Shown in pieces: positions 1 to 11,387 of a stretch of 64,000 nt of DNA. The DNA is from Lumnitzera littorea. Lineage: Eukaryota; Streptophyta; Magnoliopsida; Myrtales; Combretaceae. Position 1 is the stretch's first letter. Every line of letters starts with the position of its first letter. Below the pieces are notes generated by a model, which had not been told where the DNA came from, ran no database searches, and was given only the letters and a program-made list of their open reading frames with translations. A program made the position numbers and the translations under genes. The DNA lies in the NCBI GenBank assembly GCA_024138015.1, contig JAMXBB010000009.1:45371817-45435816 (forward strand), given 5' to 3'.

Positions 1-229
1 GAGAAGGGAATGTGAAGAGCTTAATGAAATGAGCAGAAGAGAAATAACATAGGCTTTTATAAGAAAATAGGCTAGTTTAATGGACCCATTATTACATAGT
101 TTAAGGACCCATTAAAAACATGCTAAGATCTACTCCTTTTCGTGTGCAACAAATTGGGAAAAAGAAGAAAAACTTGCACATGTTCAAAACTTTGTAAAAT
201 AAGGGAAATTAATAAAAATGCTTTCTAAT
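1..229. other. No gene seen; probable retroelement spacer
   Basis: This stretch follows the stop codon of the minus-strand copia RNase H reading frame. I see no coding region. The expected second LTR, which should resemble 5141-6330, is not found here, so it is either beyond the window edge or deleted. Confidence 0.4.
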
Positions 230-1620
230 CTAACAAAAAGGATTACATACATCATTTTTATTACGAATAAATTCAAACATTAATTTATCTAGAGGCTTTG
301 TAAATATATCAGCAAATTGATATTCAGTTGGAACAAAATCAATACTTACATCTTTATTTGCTACATCATCACAAATGAAATGGTATCTTATTTTTATATG
401 CTTTGACCTTAAGTGATGAATTGGATTTTTTATTAGAATAATAGCACTAGTATTATCACATTTTATGGGTATATTCTTATAACTTATCCCATAATCATTC
501 AATTGTTGTTTTAACTAAAGTATCTGTGTACAACAATTTCCAATAGATACATATTCAGCTTTTGCAGTTAAAAGAGCAATAGAATCTCCTATGAACTGAT
601 AAGTTCTAGAAGTACTCTTCTTATTCACTTTGCAACTTGTTTAGTCAGCATTTGAATATCCTATGGGATCAAAATTTTGTCTCTTAAGATACCAAATTCC
701 TAATTTTGCAGTGCTTTTTATATATTTAAAGATCTTTTAACTAAAATTAAGTATGTTTCTATTGGTGAACTTTGAAATCTAGCACACACACAAGTAATAA
801 ACAAAATATCAAGGCGTAAAGCAATTAGATATAGTAAAGATCCAATTAAACTTCAATACAGTTTTTCATTTACCTTTTTGCCATTAAATGTGATGTCAAG
901 CTTTATTGAGGTACTCATAAGAGTTAAAGAATCCTTAGTATTCTCAAAATTAAAATTATTTAATATCTGTCTATTGTACTCCTCTTTGTGAATAAATATT
1001 CTATTATCTTATTGTTTGATATGTAATCCCAAGAAAAAGTTTAATTCTCCTATGAGTGATATCTCCAATTCTATCTACATCAATCTTGAAAATTCTTGAC
1101 AATATTTTTCATTAGTTATACCAAAAATAATATCATCAACATAAATTTATACAACTAACATATCTTTTCCATGATGTTTCATGAAGAGAGTAGTATCTAC
1201 TTTTCCCCTTTGAAAGTCATTTTTAATAAAAAAAAATCGACTTAGTCTTTCGTACCAAGCATAAGGAGCTTATTTAAGTCCATACAATGCTTTTTTTAAC
1301 TTATACACATGATCTGATTTGAAGAGATCTTCAAATCATCTTCAAATCTAGGAGGTTGATTAACATATACTTCTTTTTTTATAAAGCCATTTAGAAAAAC
1401 ACTTTTTACATCCATCTAATATAGCTTAAAATTTTTTAAACATGCAAATGCAAGTAATAATCTTGTAGTTTCCAATTTAGCAATAGGAGTATATGTTTCA
1501 TCATAATCTATTCCTTCTTCTTGAGAATAACCTTTAGACACTAAACGTGCTTTGTTTTTTATTATTTTTCCATGTTCATCTAATTTGTTCTTAAACACCA
1601 ATTTAGTTCCAATGATTCAC
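230..1620 (-). pseudogene. Copia reverse transcriptase and RNase H region, broken
   Basis: The minus strand reads as the usual copia RT opening (1416-1601, with KARLVSKGYSQ and a DYDETY block), continues through a YVDD catalytic motif at 1132-1143, and ends in the RNase H tail at 230-502, which has CDNTSAI, the HLRSKHI block, an FVPTEYQFADIFTKPL-like block and then a stop. A stop two codons before YVDD and several others break the frame between 503 and 1415. The enzyme would copy element RNA into cDNA in a virus-like particle; this copy cannot make a complete product. Confidence 0.85.
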
Positions 1621-2448
1621 CTTTTTTTTTAGGTCTTGGAACTAAACTCCAAACCTAATTTCTTTGAAATTGACTAAGTTCTTCTTGCATGGCTAAGATC
1701 AAATTATTGTCATTTAAAGCTTCATCAATTGATTGAGGTTCAACTTCAGATATTAGGGTAAATGATTTTCAAAGTTTTGTAAGCTCTATGTTGTTCTTAT
1801 TCTAAATCTAACATTTTCAATTATAAGTTCAGGAGGATGATCAGTTTTAAATTTAAGAGATGATGGTGGAGTATGAAAATGTTTAGAACCTTCTAACTTA
1901 CCTTATAGACGTATTTCAATAAACCTGGTATTAGTTTCTAAAGAACCTTCTAATTCAGGTTTTGTTTTGGATACATCAAGCATCCTTGAAGCTTCTATTG
2001 TTCCTGCTAAAGGAGGTTCTATCTTTCCTTCTTCTAAATTAAGGTGCAATAAATTCTTTTTATTTGAGACAATCGAAGTTTCATCATCTGATTCTTCATG
2101 GTTTATTTCTTTAATAAATTTGACATTCATTAATTCTTTCACAACTTTTGTTTCTTTATTGTATAATCAGTATGCCTTTGAGTTTAAAGAGTAGCTCAGA
2201 AAGATTGCTTCATCAACTCTCTCCACAAATTTTCTCAAATGTTTTCATGTTTTCTTAACAAAATACTTGTAACCAAATATGTGAAAATATGGAACAGTAA
2301 GTTTCCTTCCTTTTTAGATCTCATAAACAGTTTTATTTGTCAAGGGTCTTACATATACACAATTTATAATGTAACAAGCCATTGAAGTGGCTTCTACCTA
2401 GAAATGATTTGTTATATTACTTTCATTAAGTAAAGTTCTTGTCATTTC
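1621..2448 (-). pseudogene. Copia integrase C-terminus / RT linker, degraded
   Basis: This lies between the integrase core and RT in the same element and orientation. A low-complexity acidic reading frame at 1903-2142 matches the variable, serine- and glutamate-rich linker usual between copia integrase and RT. No catalytic motif is expected and none is seen. Confidence 0.55.
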
Positions 2449-3071
2449 TTAGATAGTCTTTTTTTTGCGTTCAACTACTCCATTTTGTTGTAGAGTATAG
2501 GGCGTAAAAAAGTTATGAGTGATGACTTTTTTTTTTTTACAAAATGAGATAAAATCTGAGTTTTTAAATTCTTTTCCATGATTTGTTTGTAGAATGACAA
2601 TGGAGAGGCCTTTTTTCATTTTCAACTCTTTTTTAAAAGATTTCAAAGCTTTTAAAAGCATCACTTTTATGACACAAAAATAAGATCCAAATAAATTTAG
2701 AAAAATCATCTATTATGACAAGTCTATACTTATTTCTTTCTAAACTTAAGGTGTACGTTGGACCAAATAGATCTAAGTGCAATGACTCTAAGGGTCTTTG
2801 GGTAGAAATAACTTTTTTACTCTTATGAAAGGATGAACTCATCTTATTCTTAAGATAAGCAGTACAACGAATATTCTTATGAGCATGCAGTTTTGGTAAG
2901 CCTTTGAATTAAGTTCTTTTTAGACAAGTTTTCCAATTGTTGAAAGTTCGCATGTCCTAGTCTTTTATGCCAAAGTATAGTGTTATGATTTACTGAAATG
3001 AAACAGCTTTTAGATGATACTTTAGATGGTTTTATTTGATAAACATTCTTCTTTCTAAACCCTTCAAACAA
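2449..3071 (-). pseudogene. Copia integrase with GAG-pre-integrase zinc region, broken
   Basis: The pre-integrase block (2877-3071) carries the WHKRLGH histidines. The paired cysteines should follow near 2840-2870, but they read C-T-A-Y, so the second zinc cysteine is tyrosine. The core keeps the first aspartate (HLDLFGP), the DDFSKF block and the QQNGVVERK glutamate. The middle catalytic aspartate of the D-D-35-E set reads asparagine (TNHGKEF, Asn codon at 2581-2583). The reading frame also shifts near 2640-2700. Both missense changes fit single G-to-A transitions. The product would have inserted cDNA into the chromosome; this copy looks catalytically dead. Confidence 0.85.
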
Positions 3072-3084
3072 CTTAAACCCATCC

Positions 3085-3372
3085 TTGTTAAAGCTAACAC
3101 ATTTATCATGTCAAAAAATTATTCTATATCCTTTATCACATAACTAACTTATGCTTAATAAGTTATGTTTCAATCCTTTAACTAACAGTACATTTTCAAT
3201 TGAATGAGGCGTTAAACCAATTAAACCTACCGCAATTATTTTATCTCTACTATTGTCACCAAATTTCATGTAACTATCTTCCATCCATTCCAGATTAGTG
3301 AACAATGAAGCATCCCCTGTCATGTATCTTGAACATCTGTTATCAAGATACCATGTTCCTTTTATTTTAGTT
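3085..3372 (-). pseudogene. Copia aspartic protease with altered active site
   Basis: The minus strand shows the usual WYLD....CSR.MTG opening of the copia protease, but the active-site D-S/T-G triad reads D-N-R (codons at 3336-3344). Downstream blocks including the LLVKGLKHNLLSIS segment are recognisable and are followed by an in-frame TAG where glutamine is usual. Loss of the serine and glycine of the triad should abolish polyprotein cleavage. Identification rests on flanking motifs and on position between gag and integrase. Confidence 0.82.
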
Positions 3373-3469
3373 TCGTAATCCTACACATATCATAGCATAA
3401 TCAAGTCTATTTACGAACTAAGCGGAACTTGGGTCCATGAAAATTCAAGCTTATCTTTCGAATTGGACC

Positions 3470-5126
3470 TTAATTATTACTGACCTTGTAATTTTTGTAA
3501 AAACAATGTTTCTTTACATGACTTAGTTTATTACATAAGAAACAAGCATAAGGTTTTTGCTTGGTATACTTGTTACTTACTACTTTCCTTTGATTCGGAT
3601 TCTTTCTAAAATACCTTCGATTCAACCTTCTATAGTATCCTCTAAAGGAATACTTGTCATTGTTTTGAGAGAACTTTCTGTTATACTCTTTGATAGGTTC
3701 AAATGTTTTGTTGTTTTCACTTCCTCTGATTATTTCTTGATTTTCATTTTTTGATTTAAAAAATACTATTTCTTTCTTTATTTTAGATGTTTCTCCAAAT
3801 TCAAAACCAAGTCTAGATTTTGAATTATCTATCCTTTGGCTAGAAATTAGCATTTGTAACTTCTTATCGCTTTCATCAAACTTGTGGAATGTATTCTTGA
3901 TTAACTTAGATAAATCCTCTACATCATTTTTCAAGTTTTTCATTTCTTCTTTTAGAATAAGATTTTCATTGACTAATGCTTCACAAGCAATATATAATCC
4001 TTCAAAATCATTTTTCAAAAAATCATTTTCATTTGCTAGAATTTGATTAGCTTGACTAAGTGTATGCTTTTCACTTTTTAATGTCTTTACTTCAAATTCA
4101 AGCTTAGATATCTGGTCACTCGACTTGAAAAGAGTTTTGAGAAGTTTGTTAATTTTAGCACATATATCATCAAGTACTTCTAAATTAGAATCAAAATTAG
4201 TTTTAGAATCTATCTTAGAAAGTGCCATAAGACATAAATTTGCTTCCTTGCATTTTTATGAATCTTCTAACTCAGTTTCTGAATCTTCTAAGTCACTCTA
4301 TGTAGCCATCAGAGATTTGTGTTTCTTCTTAAATTTCTCCATTTCTTAATTATTATGGGACATTCATATTTGATATGCCCAGGCTTTTTGCATTCGTAGT
4401 AGATAATCTCCTTTTTGAACTTTTTCTTCTCTTTTTCTCTGATCACTTTTCCTACATCAATAGATTAATTATTATTAGTAGTGAATCTTTCAATAAAAGT
4501 TTTCTTATCTTTTTTCTTAAGCCATTTGCTAAGCTTTCTAGCTATAAGTGTCACATCCTCATTTTTTTCTTCAGATGAATCTTCTCTTTCGGAATCATTA
4601 TCTATTTCTTTAGCTTTGAAGGCTATAGTCTTTTTCTTTGTAAAAGTACTTTCTAATTTAAGAAAATCAGTTTCATATGCCATAAGCTTGCTGCGCAGTT
4701 GACTTAGAGTTAATGTTTTTCGATCACAAGCTTCTTCCATGGTAGTTTTCTTTACATTCTAAATTTTAGGAAGAATCTTTACCATCTTCCATACCATATC
4801 TGCATCACTAATTATTTTATCAAGAGAAGATAACTCATTAGTTATAGCAGTAAATCTACTAAAAGATTTAATTTCTTCACCAAGAAGATTTCGAAATGTT
4901 TCATATTGTTGAACCAACAAGTTGATTCTAATATCCTTGATTGTCTTTGTCACTTCATAAGTTTGTACCAAGGTGTCCCAAATATCTTTAGTTGTTGCAC
5001 AATAAGCAATCAAATAAAACTCTAAACGTACAATAGTACTCAAAAGTAAGTTCTTGGCCTTTGAATTGAGTTCGGCTTTGGTAATATCATCATTTAAGTT
5101 AGGCTTCGGCCTTTTGTCTACTATTC
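3470..5126 (-). pseudogene. Copia gag with coiled coil and two CCHC knuckles, broken
   Basis: From upstream to downstream: a gag core of the UBN2/copia type (4759-5126, with a DIWDTLVQTYE block), a linker (4465-4740), a first zinc knuckle at 4360-4401, a long Lys/Glu/Leu-rich coiled coil (about 3700-4228) and a second knuckle at 3503-3544 with CFLC, His and Cys correctly spaced. In the first knuckle the leading cysteine is tyrosine (Y-Y-E-C). The N-terminal start region is missing: upstream of about 5126 the frame meets a TGA near the PBS remnant. The two-knuckle coiled-coil gag is the main Sirevirus-like trait. Gag would form the particle shell. Confidence 0.8.
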
Positions 5127-5130
5127 TCTT

Positions 5131-5140
5131 TCAGCTCCAC
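5131..5140 (-). other. Remnant of tRNA-iMet primer binding site
   Basis: Immediately inside the LTR end at 5141 the minus strand reads GTGGAGC. This equals the usual plant copia site (TGGTATCAGAGC) if an internal TATCAG were removed. Position beside the LTR supports the reading; the deletion itself is inference. Confidence 0.45.
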
Positions 5141-6330
5141 TGTTGGAGACTCGATCTACTTCATCGGTGCCGTTTTACTTGATCTAATAATTCAAAATCA
5201 TAAGAAAATTACAACTAATTGCCACACACTGACTTACATAATAGTCTGCTCTGTTTATCTAGCCTATCCATAATCTAGGCTAATATAGATCTATAAAGCA
5301 CAATCTATCTCTATTGTTCTTTGAACAATAATCAAATTATTACAAGGAAAAACAAGTGAGAATACAATATGAATCTCAAGAAATTTCGGATAAAATAAAA
5401 GTAACGATGATGGAAAATCCGCTTCAATTCAACTTTCTAGAGAAGTATCTAAACTACATTATGTACTTTTTCAAATAGTAGATTATAGCTCTCGATAGAA
5501 AGTATAAGTAAACTTTTTGCTTTCAAATTTGATATCGATCCTTTTGAATAAAAAATATTTTCTTTTATACTTGAGTCTTCCAACAGCTAAAAGAGGATGA
5601 GAATTATCTTCAATTCAAGTTTATCCTTTTTTAATGACTAGATTATTCAGGGATATCTTACAGACAATCTTAATGATTTGAATTTTTGAATTTGATTCTC
5701 CATGCTTGATTAGCCACTTCTAGATGGACTTCGAATTTGAAAATTTTTAGTAAGATACGTTTATCCATAGTTTTCAAATCAGCTTAATCTTGAAAAACGA
5801 AATCCTACAAAATTCAAAATCAACCTTATTTTTATCCATTCTTGTATATATCCTGATTTATGAAAAAATAAATAAATTTGCTTAATAATAATCCCCATGG
5901 ATTTTAATTCTGACTTAAGTGAAATGAGATTAAGTGTATTTCCCTGATATACTCAATCTAGTGGAGCTAGGCTTTATTTAATTCAAATCTAATATGAGTT
6001 AAATTTCAATGTTATACTTTTCTAAACTAACTATCTGAATAATCTTCCGAAGAGTATCGATTTTCTTTTTCTTTTTTTTTTTTGAGTCTCTAAACAAGTT
6101 TTTGAAGTACGGTGCCAATTCTTTTTATAAAGCTTCTAAAACACTTTATGAAGATTTTTAAACTATTCTCTTTTTTCAATCAATTCAAACTTTCTAAATA
6201 AGTTTCTAAAGACAACTTAATTTTGTAATTTTTAACTTTTTGAGAGCCTTTCTAAATACCCGTATTCTTGATGATTTATTAGCATTCATCCCTTTTTGTT
6301 ATCATCAAAATATATAAGAAATATCTAACA
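5141..6330 (-). mobile_element. Copia long terminal repeat, about 1190 bp
   Basis: On the minus strand it begins TGTTAGATATTTC at 6330 and ends TCCAACA at 5141, giving TG..CA ends with short imperfect inverted repeats (TGTTAG/CCAACA). A TTTTGATGATAACAAA-like motif about 20 bases inside the start is characteristic of many plant Sireviruses. The PBS remnant and gag follow in the correct order. Flanking duplication cannot be tested because the partner LTR is not visible. Confidence 0.8.
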
Positions 6331-7678
6331 TTTATTTTGAAAGATTAAGCTGTGAGGGATATCTATAGGATATGGACAGTAGGATATATATTTGCATGTT
6401 AACAGTTTATGGGTAATGTTATACTATTGGTTAGAATTCCACTACTGAACATGATTGGTAGCTGTGTGAATTTTGGGATGTTTGAATGTAAACAACAGCT
6501 TCTTTTTTCTTTTAGATGATAAGGCATAGCCTTTTGAATATGAACAATAGTTTTGTCTTGTTCCATTGGCTAATACTTTTATTCTACTAGCTACTTTTTT
6601 TTTATGCTAGCTTTTGTATGTAAACAATGTTTTTTTTTTTTTTTTTTCATATTACAGCACCTTTAGGTGGAATTCTACTAGCTATTATTTTTTAATATGA
6701 ACAATAGCCTTTTGAATATGGACATAATGTAAATATGTGTTTTTTAAGAGAGTGCAATTATGGTCCTATTTGGTTCATCTTTCTTCTTCTTTTTTTTTCC
6801 CTCCATCTGTATCTTATTTGTGTTTGTATCTATATATGTTTTGTGTTTGATCTATATTTATTTGAAATCTAGCATTTAGAAAACTATCTTATATGTTTCT
6901 ATTTCATAGTTATAAATAGAAGTGATGATTATAGTATCAGAATTAAGAAATAAAAATTCACATATTTTTAAGAGAAAAGATTTGGAAAGATACATTTGAT
7001 GCATTAGACATGATTACTTTAATTGGTATCTTTTAAATATGAATAAAGTAAAGGATAGATAAATTTAATTTTATTAGGATTTATTTAGTATTTAATTTTA
7101 GAATAGGGGTATATATAGATTTTTTTTCATTTTTTTAGTATTTTATTCTTGTTATACGTAAGTTTCAAGTAGACACAAAAAAAAAAAAAAAGAACACTAA
7201 TGAGATGTGAAAAAGATGAATCTGTAGCCTATATCTTATGTATATGTGGAGTTCTACTTGCTTGCTCTCTTATGTTGGTATATCTTTTTAGTAGCATTGA
7301 AGAAATATTTTGTTGGATCCAATTGTGTGAACTTATTATAAGAGGTTTTATTAGAATACCAAGTGGAGATGTTCTTACATTAGTTTCTATTTTAACATTA
7401 TTCATGAGAAATTGACCACTGTAAAAGCACAATGAAGCACATTATGCTTTTCAAGATGCAAAAATGGTGATATGAAGATGGACCATTGTAACTTTGCAAT
7501 GAAATTTGGTTTTTATGAAACTGTCTAGTCATCATCTCTTATGGATCCTTTATTTGATGTGAGTTTCAAAATATGATCTTAATCTTATAGCATCTATCTA
7601 TTTTTTTTTTTATGGGATAAAATTTGATTTTATAACTATAGAAATGGTTTACCATAAACATTCTCATCTCTTTTGGCA
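6331..7678. other. AT-rich intergenic, degenerate short repeats, no gene
   Basis: The segment holds imperfect repeats of a motif like CCTTTTGAATATGAACAATAG (near 6530 and 6690-6720), several T-runs and an A-run near 7177-7191. A 71-codon plus-strand frame at 7200 has no recognisable domain. No supported gene. Confidence 0.5.
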
Positions 7679-8249
7679 AAACTCGTAAGCTTTGCAATAT
7701 TCGGAGTCGATACGTAAAGTTTAGAATGATTGGGTAAATTATTCGATCGAGCTTAAATTATACAAAAAAATTAGAAATATTAATAAAAGTGATCCCATAA
7801 AATTAAATTTAGGAAAATAAGTAATAAAATAATTAAATATCATAATATTGAATTATAGTATATTACTCATTATTTATTAAAAATACATAAAATGAGTTTC
7901 GATAATTAATTAATCGATAAAAATAAATCATATATATACTAAAAATCATAAAATAATATAAATAATATTTAGAAGTATTTACTTGTATTATATATATATA
8001 TTTATGTGTAAATAAAAATACCTAAAAGTGCTTAAAATACTTGAAATATGCTATAATAATATAAAGAAATAAATATAATTATTAAAAAATAAGGAAAAAT
8101 AGGAAAAAAGTGTGGAATTTTCTAAATTGTGGTCGTGGTATGTTGGGATTAAGTAGAAAAAAATTAGCCAATTAAATTCACCTAAATAGAAAGCAAAATG
8201 AAAGAGGATAAGGACAAATGACACTAATAAATCAAAAGAAAAAAAAAAC

Positions 8250-8258
8250 TCTATAAGA
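8250..8258 (+). promoter_or_regulatory. LTR TATA-like box
   Basis: TCTATAAGA lies about 566 bp into solo LTR A, matching the position of CTATAAATAGG in the sister LTR at 59534. It is the likely former retrotransposon promoter and sets the LTR orientation. Confidence 0.5.
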
Positions 8259-9115
8259 GAAGCAAGCCTCATATGGAATTCATTTTGACATGTTGAGAAT
8301 AAAAAAAAAAAAAGATCGAGAGAAATTAGAAAGAGTGAGTTAAGAAATTTTACACAAAAATAGAAAAATTTTGTATAATTAGAGCTTAAGGAGAGAACCT
8401 ATGATCAACGACCACTTAGGGAAGGACGGCCGTCACTACTACATCTTACCATCATTGTCTAAGCTTGTCGACACCCATAGAGCCATCACTAGTGGGTAGA
8501 GGTTGGATTGGATAAGTGAGTTTGATTTCTAACACGATTTTGTTTAATTTAGTAAAATATTAAATATATTTAGAAAATTATGAAATTTTGTATTCTGAGA
8601 TTTTTATGTATATAGATTTAAGGAAAAATATTAGTCTGATGAATTTATATCTAGAAACATATAATGTTTAAGAAATCTCGAAATTGAAGCTTATTTTCGA
8701 TTTAGAAATAAATAATCTTAAAAGTTTAGTTTTGAGCTTAAAATTTTTTATATAGGCTATTTAGAGTATTTAAAATAATGCTATCAAGGGAATTTTTAGA
8801 AATTAATTTTAGATAATTTTTAGGTCTTAAAATGATATATAAAAGAGTAATTTTAGGCTTATTTTGGGTAATTTAGTGATAATTTGATAAAAATATCGAT
8901 TTAGCATGTAATTAGGTATTTTAAAATGCTAGTTTCTAATGTAGTATGATATTTGTAGAATTTAGAGTGTTAGATGTATTTATTATGTATAATATATAGT
9001 GTATACGTGTAAAATAATAATATGTGAAATTGGAAATGGAAGAAGTAGAAATATTAGGTCAAAATAATAGTAAAATACGATAAATTTAATATGAAACTTA
9101 AATTTAGGAAATTAT

Positions 9116-11387
9116 TGTAGATATCTCATTTTGGCCACCTTTTTATTTTAGGATTCTTTTGATTTTTTAGGGTTAGGTTTACAAAAAAATATAAATAATT
9201 AAAAATTAAAAATTAGAAAGAAATACAAAGTGTCAAAAGTGTTGAATCAAGTTAATCATTCGTTTAGGGTTAGATCAGATAATAGTTGAAATATACATGC
9301 AATTTAATAAATTCTAAGTCTTTAAATAATTAAGCTTCCTTAGAAAAATATTTTTTAAAAATAGTTCGGTAAAGTATAAAGTGGATTTTTGTCTAATTTG
9401 ACTATTTTAATTGAACTAATTAAAATAGACTTAGGATTTATTAAATGGTTAGCATGTATATTTTGGGCTATATTAAAATATTGTAGTCAATTTAAAACTA
9501 GTTGGACTAAGTCAAACCCAAGATAGATAGCCCAAATAGAATGTGGAGCTTCTAGAAACTTGATCTTGATAGTGGATTGAATTAAATCATAAGAGAATTA
9601 TTAGAGAAACTAATAAATCTAAAGCAAGTATTGTCATATCTTGTGAATAGTAGATTTATTGAGTCCAGATTAAGATTTGCATCTGTATCCAAAAGATCTA
9701 AAATATTCAAATTAATGATTTATAAATGATGGATTTTGGTTGTAAAAAGTTTCAAGTTTTTCACATACAATCTCTTTCCAACTCTTGTAGAACCCATCAT
9801 CATTCCATCTTTCGTCCTTTACTACCAAATAATAGCCTCATCCACAACCTCCAATTAGTACCCATTGTGCTCTCCACTTTAGTCCATGCCCAATCTCCAC
9901 ATACAACACGCTCACTTACAATCACATAGCAGCAACGTCCACACATGCACACCAAAACAGAAATATACAATTACTAGTCTAATATTAGACCCAATTCCAC
10001 TCGTACAACCCCTTCACAATTCCACTCGTACAGTTTAACACCCATGCATATAGTTCAAATTGCATGATCCACTCCATGTATAAACAACCATTCTACGTAC
10101 ACACAGTAGTAACTCCATGTGATGTTATTAGTAGCCCAACAAACAACAACTCTACACATTCAACAGCATGCTAACGAGCAGCAATTCTATGCAATGCAGA
10201 ACAACAACACAATCCATGTAAGTTTTCTCCTTTGATCCAACCCATCTAAGTAATTGATTTATTTATTTAGTTGAATTATTTAGTTAATTGTGTTATTTTA
10301 CTAACTTTATTTTGTCTTTTAGTGTAAGTTTTTAGTTTAGTTTTCTTTAATAAAGTAGTTCCTACATAAATTAAAATTATGTTATACTTTTATTAAAATC
10401 GCATTTTTTTAGATAAATCACATTTTTTAAATAAATCATATTTTTTTAGATAAATAACATTTTTTTAGATAAGTTGCATTTTTTAAGATAAAGTTCATTT
10501 TTTAGATAAATTAGTTAGAAAAATTGTATCTTTTTCATAAAAACTGCATTTTTTATTCATAAAAATTGCATAATGTTGCATATTTCTCCAAAGTCCATAT
10601 CTTTAGTAAATATATGTATCTAAATTGCATATATAAATCGTAGATTCACATAAATCTTACATTTAAAATTTTAGAAAAACAAGATTTTGGCACGTAATGG
10701 TTTTTTTAAATAAAAAGAAATCTTAATTGGAGTCTTTTCAAAAGATTTAGTTAGTTTGTTAGTTTTTTCTTTTTTCTTTTTTTAGATTCATGTACTTAGA
10801 TCTTTAGGGTTTTTCTTTAAATTGTTAAATAACGTAAATCTTACTCAATTTTCAAATTAAAAAAAATCAACCCATTAAATCTTTTTTTAAAAAATCGAAC
10901 TACGTTAGGTTTATCCCAACTAGTAAATACATAGGTATGTCGAGACAACTGCAAAAAAATATAACAAATTTTTTTCCTATTTTGAAAATCTACAATAAAA
11001 TTATTAAAAATTCATTTTAATTTCATTTTGAACATTTTTGCATATTTTGGTATTTTTAGAAAAATTATAAAAATAAAAGCGCATTATTTTTTTTTTATCT
11101 TTACATTGTAACTCGATCTTAATAAGTTAGTCCCCAAATTCAAATTTTTTGATTAAATTTTCTAAAAAATTAAATTTTTTACTAGTGGCTAAATTAGGGT
11201 GTTCCCACAAAAAAAACCCTAATTTAAAATTTTTACTAGTTTAATTGGTTGATAATTCCAAATTATTTTTTTCTAAACATTTTTTTTAAATAAAAATGTT
11301 TTTCCTAATTTTATGTTGAATGTTTTATATTAAATGGGCTAGGCTTAGTATAAAATAAATTAAGGAAAATCGAAAAAGGACTTGACA
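9116..11387. mobile_element. 2272-bp LTR-type insertion nested in solo LTR A
   Basis: It begins TGTAGATATCTC and ends GACTTGACA, so it has TG..CA ends, and it is flanked by a perfect 5-bp duplication ATTAT (9111-9115 and 11388-11392). The sister LTR at 58954-61891 lacks the segment at the matching point near 60410-60430, which proves an insertion. No internal repeat pair, PBS or coding region was found, so a large solo LTR is the best call. A C-rich, CA-rich block lies at 9730-10230 and T-rich degenerate repeats at 10390-10560. Confidence 0.78.

Larger units (their letters stand above)
230..6330 (-). mobile_element. Decayed Ty1/copia retrotransposon, Sirevirus-like, one LTR in window
   Basis: On the minus strand the order is LTR (5141-6330), PBS remnant, gag, protease, integrase, reverse transcriptase, RNase H, with integrase before RT as is diagnostic of Ty1/copia. 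A long coiled-coil gag with a second zinc knuckle before protease and an LTR start containing a TTTTGATGATAACA-type motif point to the Sirevirus group; this placement is from remembered family traits. Reading frames are broken by many stops and frameshifts, and catalytic residues are lost in protease and integrase, so it cannot be autonomous. The left LTR is not in the window. Confidence 0.88.

Noticed and set aside
7200..7415. 71-codon hydrophobic plus-strand frame
   Set aside because: AT-rich chance frame; an equally long frame overlaps it on the other strand.
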